Shown here in pieces: positions 17,381 to 26,331 of a stretch of 64,000 nucleotides of DNA. The translations under genes and the position numbers were made by a program. Under the pieces are notes generated by a model, which searched no databases, was not told the origin of the DNA, and worked only from the letters and a program-made list of their open reading frames with translations. The first letter of the stretch is position 1. The number at the start of each line of letters is the position of its first letter. Source of the DNA: Chitinophagaceae bacterium. GTDB lineage: Bacteria > Bacteroidota > Bacteroidia > Chitinophagales > Chitinophagaceae. The stretch lies in contig JAGQWM010000001.1 of assembly GCA_020437365.1 (NCBI GenBank), positions 30,420 to 94,419 of the forward strand. Direction: 5' to 3'.

Positions 17381-18685
17381 ATGAAAACAATTTTACCCAA
17401 CCGTAAGAATTTTTTAATTCTGATTATTGCGTTTTTGATGTCCTGTGTTATAGTGAAAGTGCAGGCGCAAAGCGGCTCAGGTAACCTGACTAATGGCCTG
17501 AAATTCAATAGCTATTCTTTAATCAGTGGTCAGGATTTAAAAAAAGGTGCACAGTATCTCTACACAAAAGTGAACGACTCTACCGATGCTATTGTTAGTA
17601 TCGATAGTCTTGTGAATGGCGCCAAAGTGGCCAAAATAGATGATAATAGTAATGGTACCGGTTATAAAGACGCTTTCCAACCTGCAATAAAATCAGGTAA
17701 TGTTATTGGAGATTCTTATGCAGTCTTCGGGATTCATTTTTTCAGGACCGGAACAAATACTCCAATTATTTTAAAAGATGTGAATGGTACGGCTTTGGAT
17801 ATTGATGGCAATGCCGGTTTAAAAGAATTTGTTGTGGTAGATGCGGGTGCCGGCAGTACAATGCAGTATTTGTCGCTCAATTCTGATATTAATATATTGC
17901 AAATTTTAACCGGTTGTTTTAAAGGCATTAATGCTTTAGGTATTGAAAGAAGCGGTATTGATACTTCTTCCTTTAAAAATATGTTTACGGCCAGTAATAC
18001 TGCCGGCGTTTCTTCTATGACGATTAAGGCCGGTACATTTACGGTTGTACCACAAACTACAGAACGTCAATATAGTATTTATATGAAGGGTTTTGTGTAT
18101 CCACCTAATAATTCAACCTTGCCAGTTAAATTAGATGCTTTCAATGCCATTTTAAATCAATCTCAAACAAAAGTTGACCTGACCTGGAATACAGCACAGG
18201 AAATCAATGCCAGTCATTTTATTGTACAAAAAAGCAATGACGGTACAAACTATCAGGATATAGCAACTGTTTTTGCCATGGGCAATACCAGCGAACAAAC
18301 CAACTATGCTTTTAAAGATGATGTATCCAATGATGCTTCTGATGTAATTTATTACCGCCTGCAAATGGTGGATATTGATGCCCGTTATGAGTATTCAAAA
18401 GTTAGAATCATTCGGATTAACAGGCAAGCCAAAAATGAAATCAAAATTTTAACTTACCCTAATCCGGCCATTAATGAATTGCGTGTTACAGTACCGGCCA
18501 ACTGGCAGAATAAAAAGATTGTGTACCAGGTGTTCAATTTGAGTGGACAAACAATGTTGCAAACCATCAATGCGAACAGCAGCCAGACAGAAATTTTGAA
18601 TATCAGTCAACTGAACAAAGGCATGTATTTTATAAAATTGACATGTGAAGGGCAAACGGCACAACAAAAAATTATCAAAATGTAA
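17381..18685 (+). CDS. Secreted protein with type IX secretion sorting domain
   Basis: 434 residues with a signal peptide (to about residue 31, ending VKVQAQ). The N-terminal half is a beta-rich passenger with no family I recognise. About residues 247-350 form the Ig/FN3-like module common just before T9SS tails (LPVKLDAFNA, then HFIVQKSNDGTNYQDIATV, then YYRLQMVDIDARYEYSKV). The last 75 or so residues are a type A sorting domain: a YPNPAINELRV start, a VFNLSGQTML strand and LNKGMYFIKL near the end. The protein is therefore expected to be exported by T9SS and attached to the cell surface or released. It is monocistronic, with its own promoter and a strong terminator. Confidence 0.85.
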   Translation: MKTILPNRKNFLILIIAFLMSCVIVKVQAQSGSGNLTNGLKFNSYSLISGQDLKKGAQYLYTKVNDSTDAIVSIDSLVNGAKVAKIDDNSNGTGYKDAFQPAIKSGNVIGDSYAVFGIHFFRTGTNTPIILKDVNGTALDIDGNAGLKEFVVVDAGAGSTMQYLSLNSDINILQILTGCFKGINALGIERSGIDTSSFKNMFTASNTAGVSSMTIKAGTFTVVPQTTERQYSIYMKGFVYPPNNSTLPVKLDAFNAILNQSQTKVDLTWNTAQEINASHFIVQKSNDGTNYQDIATVFAMGNTSEQTNYAFKDDVSNDASDVIYYRLQMVDIDARYEYSKVRIIRINRQAKNEIKILTYPNPAINELRVTVPANWQNKKIVYQVFNLSGQTMLQTINANSSQTEILNISQLNKGMYFIKLTCEGQTAQQKIIKM

Positions 18686-18718
18686 ATACAGGATTATACA
18701 ATAGGGCTCCGGACATCG

Positions 18719-18748
18719 CCGCCTCGTAAAAAACGAGGCGGTTTTTTT
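18719..18748 (+). terminator. Strong terminator after the 17381 gene
   Basis: CCGCCTCGT and ACGAGGCGG form a perfect 9-base-pair GC-rich stem (18719-18727, 18733-18741) with a five-base A loop and a following T run. Confidence 0.9.
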
Positions 18749-18759
18749 TATAAATAAAC

Positions 18760-18788
18760 TTTGGTTAACAAGGTTATATGTAAGTTTG
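18760..18788 (+). promoter_or_regulatory. Promoter for the TonB-dependent receptor
   Basis: TTTG (18760-18763), a 17-base spacer and TAAGTTTG (18781-18788) match the Bacteroidetes -33 and -7 elements closely. It begins 12 bases after the preceding terminator and lies 30 bases before ATG 18819, which argues against the longer frame starting inside the -7 box. Confidence 0.75.
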
Positions 18789-18818
18789 CGGCCTATTTCA
18801 ACAACCAACATATTTACG

Positions 18819-21065
18819 ATGAAAAGGATTGTGTTTTTAATTCCTGTTTTATTATTGTCCACTTATTTGCTGTCGCAAACAACAATCAGCGGCACAATTA
18901 CAGATCATAAAAAGCAACCGGTAGCCGGTGCCAGTGTTACAATCAAAGACAGTTATGATGGTGCCACCACCGATTCGCTGGGAAGGTTTTCTTTTACAAC
19001 TTTTGAAAAAGGTACACAAACACTCGTCGTAACCAATATTGGTTTTGTATCTGAAGAACAAACGATTTCACTTGCCGGAGAAGCAATGACGCTCAACATT
19101 GAAATGAAACAAAAGATAACGGAACTTTCTGCTGTTGTACTTTCTGCCGGAAGTTTTGAAGCCAGCGACAGGAAAAGAGCTACCGCTGTGCTCGACCCTA
19201 TTGATATTGTAACTACAGCCAGTGCCAATGGTGAAATTACCGGTGCTTTAAAAACTTTGCCCGGCACACAACAAGTTGGCGAACAGGAAGGTTTATTTGT
19301 AAGGGGTGGTACAGCTGCCGAAACCAAAACTTTTATAGACGGAACGCTGGTCAATAATTTCTTTTATAGTTCGGTTCCGAATATTGCACAATTCAGCAGG
19401 TTTTCACCTTTTCTTTTTAAAGGCACTGTATTTAGTACAGGTGGTTATTCTGCTTTATACGGCCAGGCACTTTCTTCAGCATTGATATTGGAATCAATTG
19501 ATTTGCCCGAAAGAAGTTCGGCCAATGTGGGGCTGTCAGTATTGAGTGCCAATGCAGGATTGCAACACTTGGCAAAAAATAAAAAATCTTCCTGGGGTGT
19601 TAATTATTCTTATACGGATTTGAGTTTGGCTTTTGCCGTTATCAAACAAAGACAGGATTATTCAAGAGTGCCGCGGGTGCATAATTTTGATGCCAATTTC
19701 CGTTTCAAAACTTCGCCTACCGGAATGGTAAAATATTATGGTTATGTCAGTAATAACAAATTAGGATTTACTGTCAGTAGCATTGACTCTTTGGGTTATC
19801 TCGATAAATTTGCCATAGCGAATACCAATATTTATCACAACCTTTCCTGGAAAGAAAATTTACATCACCGATGGAAAATTCATATTGGCCTTTCCTATTC
19901 GAATAATAAAGACGACATCAATAGTGGCTTGCAGGACCAGCAGAAAAATGATGTCGTATTAACTGGGTTAGAATTTAAAAATTTTGGTATTAAAACCAAA
20001 GGCAACTATTTCAATGCAAGACTGGTGTTGGAAAAGAAATTTAAAGGATTGACAGCATTGCGTTTTGGCACAGAATATAATTACAGTAAAGACCACCTTG
20101 TTTTTACTGATTATAACGGTCAGCCATACACGAATAATATCAGCGAAAACCTGAATGCCTTATTTGCCGAATCGGATATATATGTAACCAATGATTTGGC
20201 CATCAAAACCGGGTTACGGGCCGAATATGCTTCATTGCTCAAAAAATATAACCTGGCTCCCCGGCTATCGCTGGCATATAAACTGGGTAAACATACGCAA
20301 GCCTCTTTGGCCTATGGAATTTTTTATCAAAACCCTGAAAAAAAATATTTGCCTTCGCCCAATATGCTGGACTTTATGAAAGCCACGCATTATATATTGC
20401 AATTTCAGAAAGTGGCTAACCAGCAGTCATTCCGGGTAGAAATGTTTTATAAGAAATATCAGCATCTTGTAAAAACCGATGCAACGCAAAACACACAATT
20501 TGCCATCAATAACAATGGTTTCGGTGATGCCAAAGGCATTGAATTTTTCTGGAGAGATAAAAAGACAATTAAAAATTTAGACTACTGGATTTCTTATTCC
20601 TATTTAGACACCAAAAGAGATTTTTTGAATTTTCCTTATGCCATAACGCCCAATTTTGCTGCTAAGCATACGGCATCTATTGTGGCCAAGAAATTTATTG
20701 AGCCGATTAAGCTGAACCTGAATATTGCTTATAATTTTGCCAGTGGCCGTCCTTATTATGACATTCAATATGACGGCTCGCAGTATAAATTTACCGACAG
20801 AGGAACGGTACCAAGCTATAATAATGTCAGTTTTGCCCTGAATTATCTGCCGTTTATCGGTAAAAAAAATGCGACGGTATTTCCGGTCTATGTTTTGCAG
20901 GTAAGTAATATCTTTAACTTCAAACAAACCTATGGCTACCAATATTCTTATAACGGCGCCCGAAAAGAGGCCATTGTACCAACATCCAGAATGTTTGTTT
21001 TCATTGGTGCATTTATTAGTTTCGGTACCGACAGGAGCGATGAAGTCATCAATAACGGCTTATAA
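18819..21065 (+). CDS. TonB-dependent outer membrane receptor with CarboxypepD_reg-like domain
   Basis: 748 residues from ATG 18819 (MKRIVFLIPVLLLSTYLLSQ signal peptide). Next is a carboxypeptidase-regulatory-like domain (ISGTITDHKKQPVAGASVTI, then TDSLGRFSF) found in Bacteroidetes receptors, then a plug domain (SANGEITGALKTLPGTQQ, EGLFVRGG, TKTFIDG, YSALYGQALSSAL), then a 22-strand-type barrel ending near SFGTDRSD. It imports a substrate across the outer membrane using TonB energy. There is no SusD partner next to it, so a glycan-uptake role is not supported; siderophore, metal or vitamin is possible. The small exported protein at 21092 follows after 26 bases and is probably cotranscribed. 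Confidence 0.9.
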   Translation: MKRIVFLIPVLLLSTYLLSQTTISGTITDHKKQPVAGASVTIKDSYDGATTDSLGRFSFTTFEKGTQTLVVTNIGFVSEEQTISLAGEAMTLNIEMKQKITELSAVVLSAGSFEASDRKRATAVLDPIDIVTTASANGEITGALKTLPGTQQVGEQEGLFVRGGTAAETKTFIDGTLVNNFFYSSVPNIAQFSRFSPFLFKGTVFSTGGYSALYGQALSSALILESIDLPERSSANVGLSVLSANAGLQHLAKNKKSSWGVNYSYTDLSLAFAVIKQRQDYSRVPRVHNFDANFRFKTSPTGMVKYYGYVSNNKLGFTVSSIDSLGYLDKFAIANTNIYHNLSWKENLHHRWKIHIGLSYSNNKDDINSGLQDQQKNDVVLTGLEFKNFGIKTKGNYFNARLVLEKKFKGLTALRFGTEYNYSKDHLVFTDYNGQPYTNNISENLNALFAESDIYVTNDLAIKTGLRAEYASLLKKYNLAPRLSLAYKLGKHTQASLAYGIFYQNPEKKYLPSPNMLDFMKATHYILQFQKVANQQSFRVEMFYKKYQHLVKTDATQNTQFAINNNGFGDAKGIEFFWRDKKTIKNLDYWISYSYLDTKRDFLNFPYAITPNFAAKHTASIVAKKFIEPIKLNLNIAYNFASGRPYYDIQYDGSQYKFTDRGTVPSYNNVSFALNYLPFIGKKNATVFPVYVLQVSNIFNFKQTYGYQYSYNGARKEAIVPTSRMFVFIGAFISFGTDRSDEVINNGL

Positions 21066-21091
21066 AAAATAAAATTTTAAAACACCAAACA

Positions 21092-21754
21092 ATGAAAAAA
21101 TATTTATTGACACTGACAACAGTTCTATGGTTATGTGCAGCATTTGCACAAAATGATAAATACACAAATGCCATGCTGCCCAAAATTGCATTGCTCGATT
21201 CGAATAATTCGGTAGATGAATGGAAATCTTTGTCGAATGCATTTGAAAGAATTGCCGATGCGGAAAAAACAAAATGGGAACCTTATTACTACGCATCATT
21301 TTGTATGGTAACAGCCGGCAGCCGCGCAATGCCTACGGATGGCAGCATGGGCGATAATACAAAAATTTCTGATCCTTATGCAGATAAAGCAGAACAATTG
21401 CTGGATAAAGCTTCCGCATTGAGTAAAGACAATTCAGAAATTTATTGTGTAAGTAAAATGATTCATTCGCTCAGGATGAGGGGCAACCCGATGGCCCGGT
21501 ATATGACAGAAGGCGCCAAAGCTTCCGAGGCTTTGGAAAAAGCAAAAAAATTAAATCCCTATAATCCGAGAGTTTATATTCTTGAAGGGGAAGATAAATA
21601 TTATACACCGGAACAATATGGTGGTGATAAAGATGAAGCTAAAAAACTATTTGAAAAAGCAAAAGATCTGTTTTCAATTGATAAAGCTATTACCCCAACT
21701 GAACCGCAATGGGGTCAAGGACTGGTTTGGTATTTTTTATCACAGTATAAATAA
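21092..21754 (+). CDS. Exported TPR-like protein downstream of the TonB receptor
   Basis: 220 residues with a signal peptide (MKKYLLTLTTVLWLCAAFAQ). The mature part is helical with TPR-like spacing: ADKAEQLLDKASALSKDNSEIYCV, then ASEALEKAKKLNPYNPRVYILEG, then EAKKLFEKAKDLF. Helix-pair proteins of this type mediate protein contacts in the periplasm. It is probably cotranscribed with the receptor (26-base gap) and followed by a terminator hairpin, so it may be an accessory of that uptake system; this is inferred from position. Confidence 0.65.
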   Translation: MKKYLLTLTTVLWLCAAFAQNDKYTNAMLPKIALLDSNNSVDEWKSLSNAFERIADAEKTKWEPYYYASFCMVTAGSRAMPTDGSMGDNTKISDPYADKAEQLLDKASALSKDNSEIYCVSKMIHSLRMRGNPMARYMTEGAKASEALEKAKKLNPYNPRVYILEGEDKYYTPEQYGGDKDEAKKLFEKAKDLFSIDKAITPTEPQWGQGLVWYFLSQYK

Positions 21755-21786
21755 TCTTTTTAAAATATATTTTGTATAAATGAGAA

Positions 21787-21807
21787 AGCCCTTTTCGAAA
21801 AAAGGGC
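21787..21807. terminator. Bidirectional terminator-like hairpin
   Basis: AGCCCTTTT and AAAAGGGCT pair perfectly around a three-base loop. It lies between the converging 21092 and 21959 genes and can serve both strands, because the arms themselves give A/T runs. Confidence 0.65.
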
Positions 21808-21958
21808 TGTTCTCTTTGGTGCTCTATGTGTATGAAAGCTTTTTTAGAATGTTATTTGCGTTTGTGAATGGGTTGCAAGGCCAGCGGAGGTTGTCTTTTC
21901 CGATTGCGAGGTTTTATTAAATGTTTCAACCATTGTTTGAATTTCTTTTTCATCCGGA

Positions 21959-22363
21959 TTAATTTTTGGGATTGATAACAATAGTTTTTGAATACGTAGT
22001 TCGATTATCTTTTTCAAATAATTTGATGCGGTACATAATTTTTCTGTGACTGGCATTTTCGAAAAAAAGATATTGATCAGCGTCGTTCTTTTCGGAGCTG
22101 AAGACCAGGGCGGCTACTCGAAAATGTTGGCCGTCTGTACTTTTTTCTACATCAAATTTGTAAGTGGATTCATTTTGGCTGACATTCCATTGCAACCAAA
22201 CTTTGTGTTGTAATATTTGCCCCTTAAAATTTTCAATTTTTGAAGAATCATTTTGCGGCGCCTTTACAACTTGTTGATTTGTAAAAGGAGGTGTGATGTT
22301 TTTATCTGTTGGCAAATAAATGCGCAACAACATAATACTGAATGCAATGAATAACTTAATCAT
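21959..22363 (-). CDS. Small exported protein made of a single T9SS-type Ig/FN3-like module
   Basis: 134 residues with a short hydrophobic N-terminus (MIKLFIAFSIMLLRIYL). The rest matches the module found just before T9SS tails in neighbouring large proteins: IENFKGQILQHKVWLQWNV, then KFDVEKSTDGQHFRVAALV, then MYRIKLFEKDNRTTYSKTIVI. It stops at NPKN, where a sorting domain would normally begin with a proline-asparagine-proline motif. A one-base shift in the A run near the stop would open a further 40 codons, but these are not sorting-domain-like. Either a real solo module or a remnant of a longer T9SS protein. Confidence 0.5.
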   Translation of the reverse strand: MIKLFIAFSIMLLRIYLPTDKNITPPFTNQQVVKAPQNDSSKIENFKGQILQHKVWLQWNVSQNESTYKFDVEKSTDGQHFRVAALVFSSEKNDADQYLFFENASHRKIMYRIKLFEKDNRTTYSKTIVINPKN

Positions 22364-22652
22364 TTCTTATGGGTTTGAATATGAATTATCCAAGTGTCCC
22401 ACAGAAATATTGGATGTTAGTTTTGGTTACGACACCCCAGTCTGTCAAAAAATTATTTTTTCATAAGAGTTGCAGTATGAAACTGAACCGGTACGGAAAA
22501 ATATCGTAGTTTTACGAGGGTTTATGTGGTTTTCTGTAACAATGACAAACCTAATAACTGGGCAGTATAATTGCAAGTTTTTTGCAATTATTTTTTTAAC
22601 TATGGCTAAATAAAAATGAAATTCCGTTTTAAATGAAACTCAAATTGTAAAA

Positions 22653-23588
22653 ATGGAAAAAATTATCAGGGTGAAAAACCTGACCAAAGATTTTAAAGAA
22701 CTGCGTGCTGTTGATAATCTTTCTTTTGAAGTAACGAAAGGGCAGGTGTATGGTTTTTTAGGACAAAACGGCGCCGGAAAATCCACTACCATTAGAATGT
22801 TATTGAGTTTGATAAAACCGACGGCCGGTTCTATTGAAATTTTTGGGCTGAATTTATTCCAAAACAGGAAGGAGATTTTACGACAAGTAGGTGCCATTAT
22901 TGAAAAACCGGATTTGTATAAATATTTATCGGTTCTTGAAAATCTTAAAATATTTGCTGCCATGAGTGGCAAACGCCTTAGCACCCCAAAATTATTGGAA
23001 CAATTAGCAGTTGTAGGGCTGGCCGACCGGGCACATAGTAAAGTAAAAACTTGTTCGCAGGGAATGAAACAAAGATTAGGCATTGCCACTGCATTGGTAC
23101 ATAACCCACAATTGATTCTACTTGATGAACCTACCAACGGGCTCGACCCGCAAGGCATTGTAGATATTCGTAAACTCATTATCCGATTGAGTAAAGAGTT
23201 GCAAAAAACCGTTTTAATTTCATCACACCAACTCAATGAAGTAGAACTTATAGCCGATGCCATGATTATTATTGATAAAGGGAAAAAAGTCATGGAAGGA
23301 AAAGTGAGTGAATTATTTGATCCGGCAGAAACAGTTGTTGAATTAAAAACAACGGATGATGCATTGATGATTGAAAAAATTAAACAAGCCGGTTGGCAAA
23401 ATATTATACAGGAAAAAAGAAGCGATTGCATTTTACTAAAACTTCATAAAAAAGATATTCCATCGATATTGCAAAAACTGGTGAAGCTGGATATTCCAAT
23501 TCTTTCATTTTATTCCAGGCATTCTTTAGAAGATTATTTTTTCTCATTAACATCGGCAAAACATGTTTTGGCAGCTACTGACAATTGA
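22653..23588 (+). CDS. ABC transporter ATP-binding protein (ABC-2 type exporter)
   Basis: 311 residues. One ATPase domain with Walker A GQNGAGKST, Q-loop GAIIEKPDLYKYLS, signature CSQGMKQRLG, Walker B LILLDEPTNGLDPQG and H-loop SSHQLNE, followed by a C-terminal extension of about 90 residues as in BcrA/NatA-type proteins. It powers the permease encoded next, whose start overlaps this gene by 26 bases, so translation is probably coupled. The substrate is unknown; peptide, antibiotic or lipid export are options within the family. The 289 bases upstream (22364-22652) contain no gene I can see. Confidence 0.9.
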   Translation: MEKIIRVKNLTKDFKELRAVDNLSFEVTKGQVYGFLGQNGAGKSTTIRMLLSLIKPTAGSIEIFGLNLFQNRKEILRQVGAIIEKPDLYKYLSVLENLKIFAAMSGKRLSTPKLLEQLAVVGLADRAHSKVKTCSQGMKQRLGIATALVHNPQLILLDEPTNGLDPQGIVDIRKLIIRLSKELQKTVLISSHQLNEVELIADAMIIIDKGKKVMEGKVSELFDPAETVVELKTTDDALMIEKIKQAGWQNIIQEKRSDCILLKLHKKDIPSILQKLVKLDIPILSFYSRHSLEDYFFSLTSAKHVLAATDN

Positions 23589-24456
23589 ATTAAAAAAAAT
23601 ATTTAAGCGGCCCCGGACATATATTGCCTTTGGGGCTATTCTTGTAATTGTTTTCCTGATTCAAATTGCAATTAAATACGATGGCAAGTCTTATTTTGAT
23701 TTGTTGCTGAATAACCTGTCCGGTTCATTTGAGTTTGACGATGATTTCAAACACAAATTCATCAATGGGTATTTGATTTGTTTTGTTATTCTGAATACAT
23801 TATTAATTCAAATGCCATTGCTTGTGGCATTAGTGGCCGGTGATGCAATTGCCGGCGAAGCCAATATGGGTACCTTACGTTTGTCATTGACCAAGCCTGT
23901 CAGCCGGACCGAATATATGATTGTCAAATTTGTTGCTTCCTTTATTTATACGATTGCATTATTGGTATTGATGGCCATTTTTGCTTTGTTGGGCAGTATG
24001 TTTATTTTCGGTACCAATGACATGGTTGTACTTCGCTCTGAAGGAATTGAATTAATCAAACAGTCAGATGTGTTGTGGCGTTACCTGGCAGCATTTGGAT
24101 ATGCCGCTATTGCACTTACTACCGTTTCGGCCATTGCATTTTTGTTTAGTGTACTTGCTGAAAATTCTATCGGTCCTATCATTGCAACGATGAGTATTGT
24201 TTTGGTCTTTACTATTTTATCGCAAATGAATATCCCTTTTTACGATGATACCATAAAACCGTATTTGTTTACAACACATACTGTAGCCTGGAAAGGGTTT
24301 TTCTATGTGAAAGCAGATGCCAGCGGCACAACAATTAATGGGAGTATAGAAAATTTACCGGCTATCATGCGAAGCTTGGGCATCCTTGTGATGTATATTT
24401 TCGTCTTCTTCGGTATAGCCACATGGATTTTTAATAAAAAAGATATTCTTACTTGA
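23563..24456 (+). CDS. ABC-2 family transporter permease
   Basis: 297 residues with about six membrane segments. The N-terminus IELKKIFKRPRTYIAFGAILVIVF is typical of ABC-2 permeases (amphipathic basic helix, then first membrane helix), and GEANMGTLRLSLTKPVSRTEYMIVKF is the conserved cytoplasmic loop. It is the partner of the overlapping ATPase gene. The LolA-like gene at 24459 follows with a start overlapping its stop region, so all three form one operon. Confidence 0.85.
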   Translation: MFWQLLTIELKKIFKRPRTYIAFGAILVIVFLIQIAIKYDGKSYFDLLLNNLSGSFEFDDDFKHKFINGYLICFVILNTLLIQMPLLVALVAGDAIAGEANMGTLRLSLTKPVSRTEYMIVKFVASFIYTIALLVLMAIFALLGSMFIFGTNDMVVLRSEGIELIKQSDVLWRYLAAFGYAAIALTTVSAIAFLFSVLAENSIGPIIATMSIVLVFTILSQMNIPFYDDTIKPYLFTTHTVAWKGFFYVKADASGTTINGSIENLPAIMRSLGILVMYIFVFFGIATWIFNKKDILT

Positions 24457-24458
24457 TT

Positions 24459-25172
24459 ATGATGAAAAAAAAATATTGCATAAAAAATTTAATCTCGATC
24501 ATGGTGATGTCCATTATTGGATTTAGCATGCCGGTCAATGCGCAGCCGCCGCAAACAGTTATTCAAAATGTACAGGCAAAATTGAAAAAAGTGAAAAATT
24601 ATGTGGCCACCGGTAGAATGAAAACCAATGTGATTTTTATCAAAGCACCTATTGCCAAAGTAAAAGTGTATTACAAAAGCCCGAACCTTTTGCAAATAAA
24701 AAACGAATCAGGCATTTCATTTATACCGAAAGGAGCTATCAATATCAACCTGAATTCTATTTTTGTCGATCCCGATGGCTTTGATTTGATAGATATGGGT
24801 AAAGATGCATCCACTTCCTGGCGGGTAATAAAACTATTGCCCAAAGATGAAAACGCCAATATTGTTTTATCAACTTTATATATTGACACCAAAAACTGGT
24901 TGATACAAAAAGCTACAACGACAACAAAGGAGAATGGTACTTACGAACTACGGATGACTTATGGAAAATATGCCGATTGGGGTTTGGCCGATAAAGTTGT
25001 ATTCCGCTTCAATACAGAAAATTATAAATTGCCCAAAGGCATCACATTTGATTATGACGATGGCTCCGATAATAAAACGAATAGCCAACTCAAAAAGAAA
25101 AAAGGTGAATTGATCATTAATTATTCATCTTACGTTATCAATAAAGGGTTACCTGATACTGTCTTTCAATAA
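24459..25172 (+). CDS. Exported LolA-like protein
   Basis: About 237 residues from ATG 24459, with a signal peptide ending SMPVNAQ. The mature part, VIQNVQAKLKKVKNYVATGRMKT, then KVKVYYKSPNLLQIKN, then strands with TLYIDTKNWLIQKATTTT, has the helix-then-curved-sheet pattern of LolA/LolB-like lipoprotein-binding proteins. It is third in an operon with an ABC-2 exporter, so it may carry or receive a lipidic substrate; this is inferred. An upstream TTG at 24453 is less likely than the ATG. It converges with pdxA, with three bases between stops. Confidence 0.5.
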   Translation: MMKKKYCIKNLISIMVMSIIGFSMPVNAQPPQTVIQNVQAKLKKVKNYVATGRMKTNVIFIKAPIAKVKVYYKSPNLLQIKNESGISFIPKGAININLNSIFVDPDGFDLIDMGKDASTSWRVIKLLPKDENANIVLSTLYIDTKNWLIQKATTTTKENGTYELRMTYGKYADWGLADKVVFRFNTENYKLPKGITFDYDDGSDNKTNSQLKKKKGELIINYSSYVINKGLPDTVFQ

Positions 25173-25175
25173 AAA

Positions 25176-26261
25176 TTATTCTTCAATGGCTTCATCTTTG
25201 GCATTGGCCATAATGGTGCGAGTCATATTTCTGAGAGGATTGCTTCTCATTTCGGCGTAGCCATTTCTCCTGTTTAAAATATCAATACACTCAAAAACAG
25301 AAGTCATAAATGATAAATGATTGGCTTTATTTTTTCCGGCTATATCAAATGCTACACCATGGTCGGGTGAAGTACGTACTGCCGGTAAGCCTGCTGTGAA
25401 ATTGACACCTTCGCCAATAGCCAGTGCTTTAAATGGAATCAAACCCTGGTCGTGGTACATGGCCAGTACGGCATCAAAATTTTCATATCCTTGGCGGGCA
25501 AAAAAAGCATCGGCACTATACGGCCCAACGACCAGTTGGTTATTATTTTTTGCTTCCCGGATTGCAGGTTTGATGATTTGCTCTTCTTCGCTGCCAATTA
25601 AACCTTCATCGCCGGCATGTGGGTTGAGTCCGAGCACTGCAATTTTGGGTTTGTCAATACCAAAATCCTGTTGCAAACTTTTGTGCATGATATTGAGTTT
25701 GCTGACGATTTTTTCTTTTGTGATATGTGCTGAAATTTCTTTGACAGGTACATGTTCGGTCACCAGGGCTACCCTGAAATTATTGGCACACAACATCATC
25801 ACCACATCGGGCATAGTGAACATTTCTTTCAGAAAAGGCGTATGGCCGGTATAAGTAAAATCGGGGGTTTGAATATTTTTTTTGTGAATGGGTGCTGTTA
25901 CCAATCCATCTATTTGTTTTTGTTTGAGTGCAGCTACGGCAGTTTGTAAAGAAAGAATTGCATATTTACCACCTTCATCGGTCAACATGCCGGGATTAAT
26001 ATTTACATTTTCTTCCCAACATTGGAATAAATTAATTGTATTAGGTTTTATTTTATCAAACTCTTTTGTAATCTGGTAATTGAAATTATATTCCGGAATA
26101 GATTTTTTATAAAAATTTATGACTTTATTGGAGGCAAAAACAATCGGTGTACAATATTGTAAAATCCGCTGGTCCGAAAAAGTCTTGATGATGATTTCAA
26201 TGCCGATACCGTTCAGGTCGCCACAGCTAATGCCAATCACCGGTTTATCTGAATGATGCAT
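25176..26261 (-). CDS. pdxA: 4-hydroxythreonine-4-phosphate dehydrogenase
   Basis: NAD-dependent enzyme of vitamin B6 synthesis (the DXP-dependent route), oxidising 4-phosphohydroxy-L-threonine before condensation by PdxJ. 361 residues; motifs include IGISCGDLNGIGIEI at the N-terminus, GLVTAPIHKKN, YTGHTPFL, the metal-binding LGLNPHAGDEG segment, MYHDQGLIPFKALA and GLPAVRTSPDHGVAFDIAGK. Length and all landmarks are normal. It stands alone on the minus strand and converges with the LolA-like gene. Confidence 0.95.
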   Translation of the reverse strand: MHHSDKPVIGISCGDLNGIGIEIIIKTFSDQRILQYCTPIVFASNKVINFYKKSIPEYNFNYQITKEFDKIKPNTINLFQCWEENVNINPGMLTDEGGKYAILSLQTAVAALKQKQIDGLVTAPIHKKNIQTPDFTYTGHTPFLKEMFTMPDVVMMLCANNFRVALVTEHVPVKEISAHITKEKIVSKLNIMHKSLQQDFGIDKPKIAVLGLNPHAGDEGLIGSEEEQIIKPAIREAKNNNQLVVGPYSADAFFARQGYENFDAVLAMYHDQGLIPFKALAIGEGVNFTAGLPAVRTSPDHGVAFDIAGKNKANHLSFMTSVFECIDILNRRNGYAEMRSNPLRNMTRTIMANAKDEAIEE

Positions 26262-26331
26262 AATGGTAAAATTGGTGGTAAAAATACTGATTTCAATTGT
26301 ATTGAAACCTATTACAAAGAATCAATTTTAC

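Noticed and set aside
18786..18818. N-terminal extension of the TonB receptor
   Set aside because: Its TTG start lies inside the -7 promoter box, and the signal peptide begins at ATG 18819.
21844..22056. Minus-strand frame overlapping the end of the 21959 gene
   Set aside because: Low-complexity product; only meaningful if a frameshift joins it to the 21959 gene, which is not supported by sorting-domain likeness.
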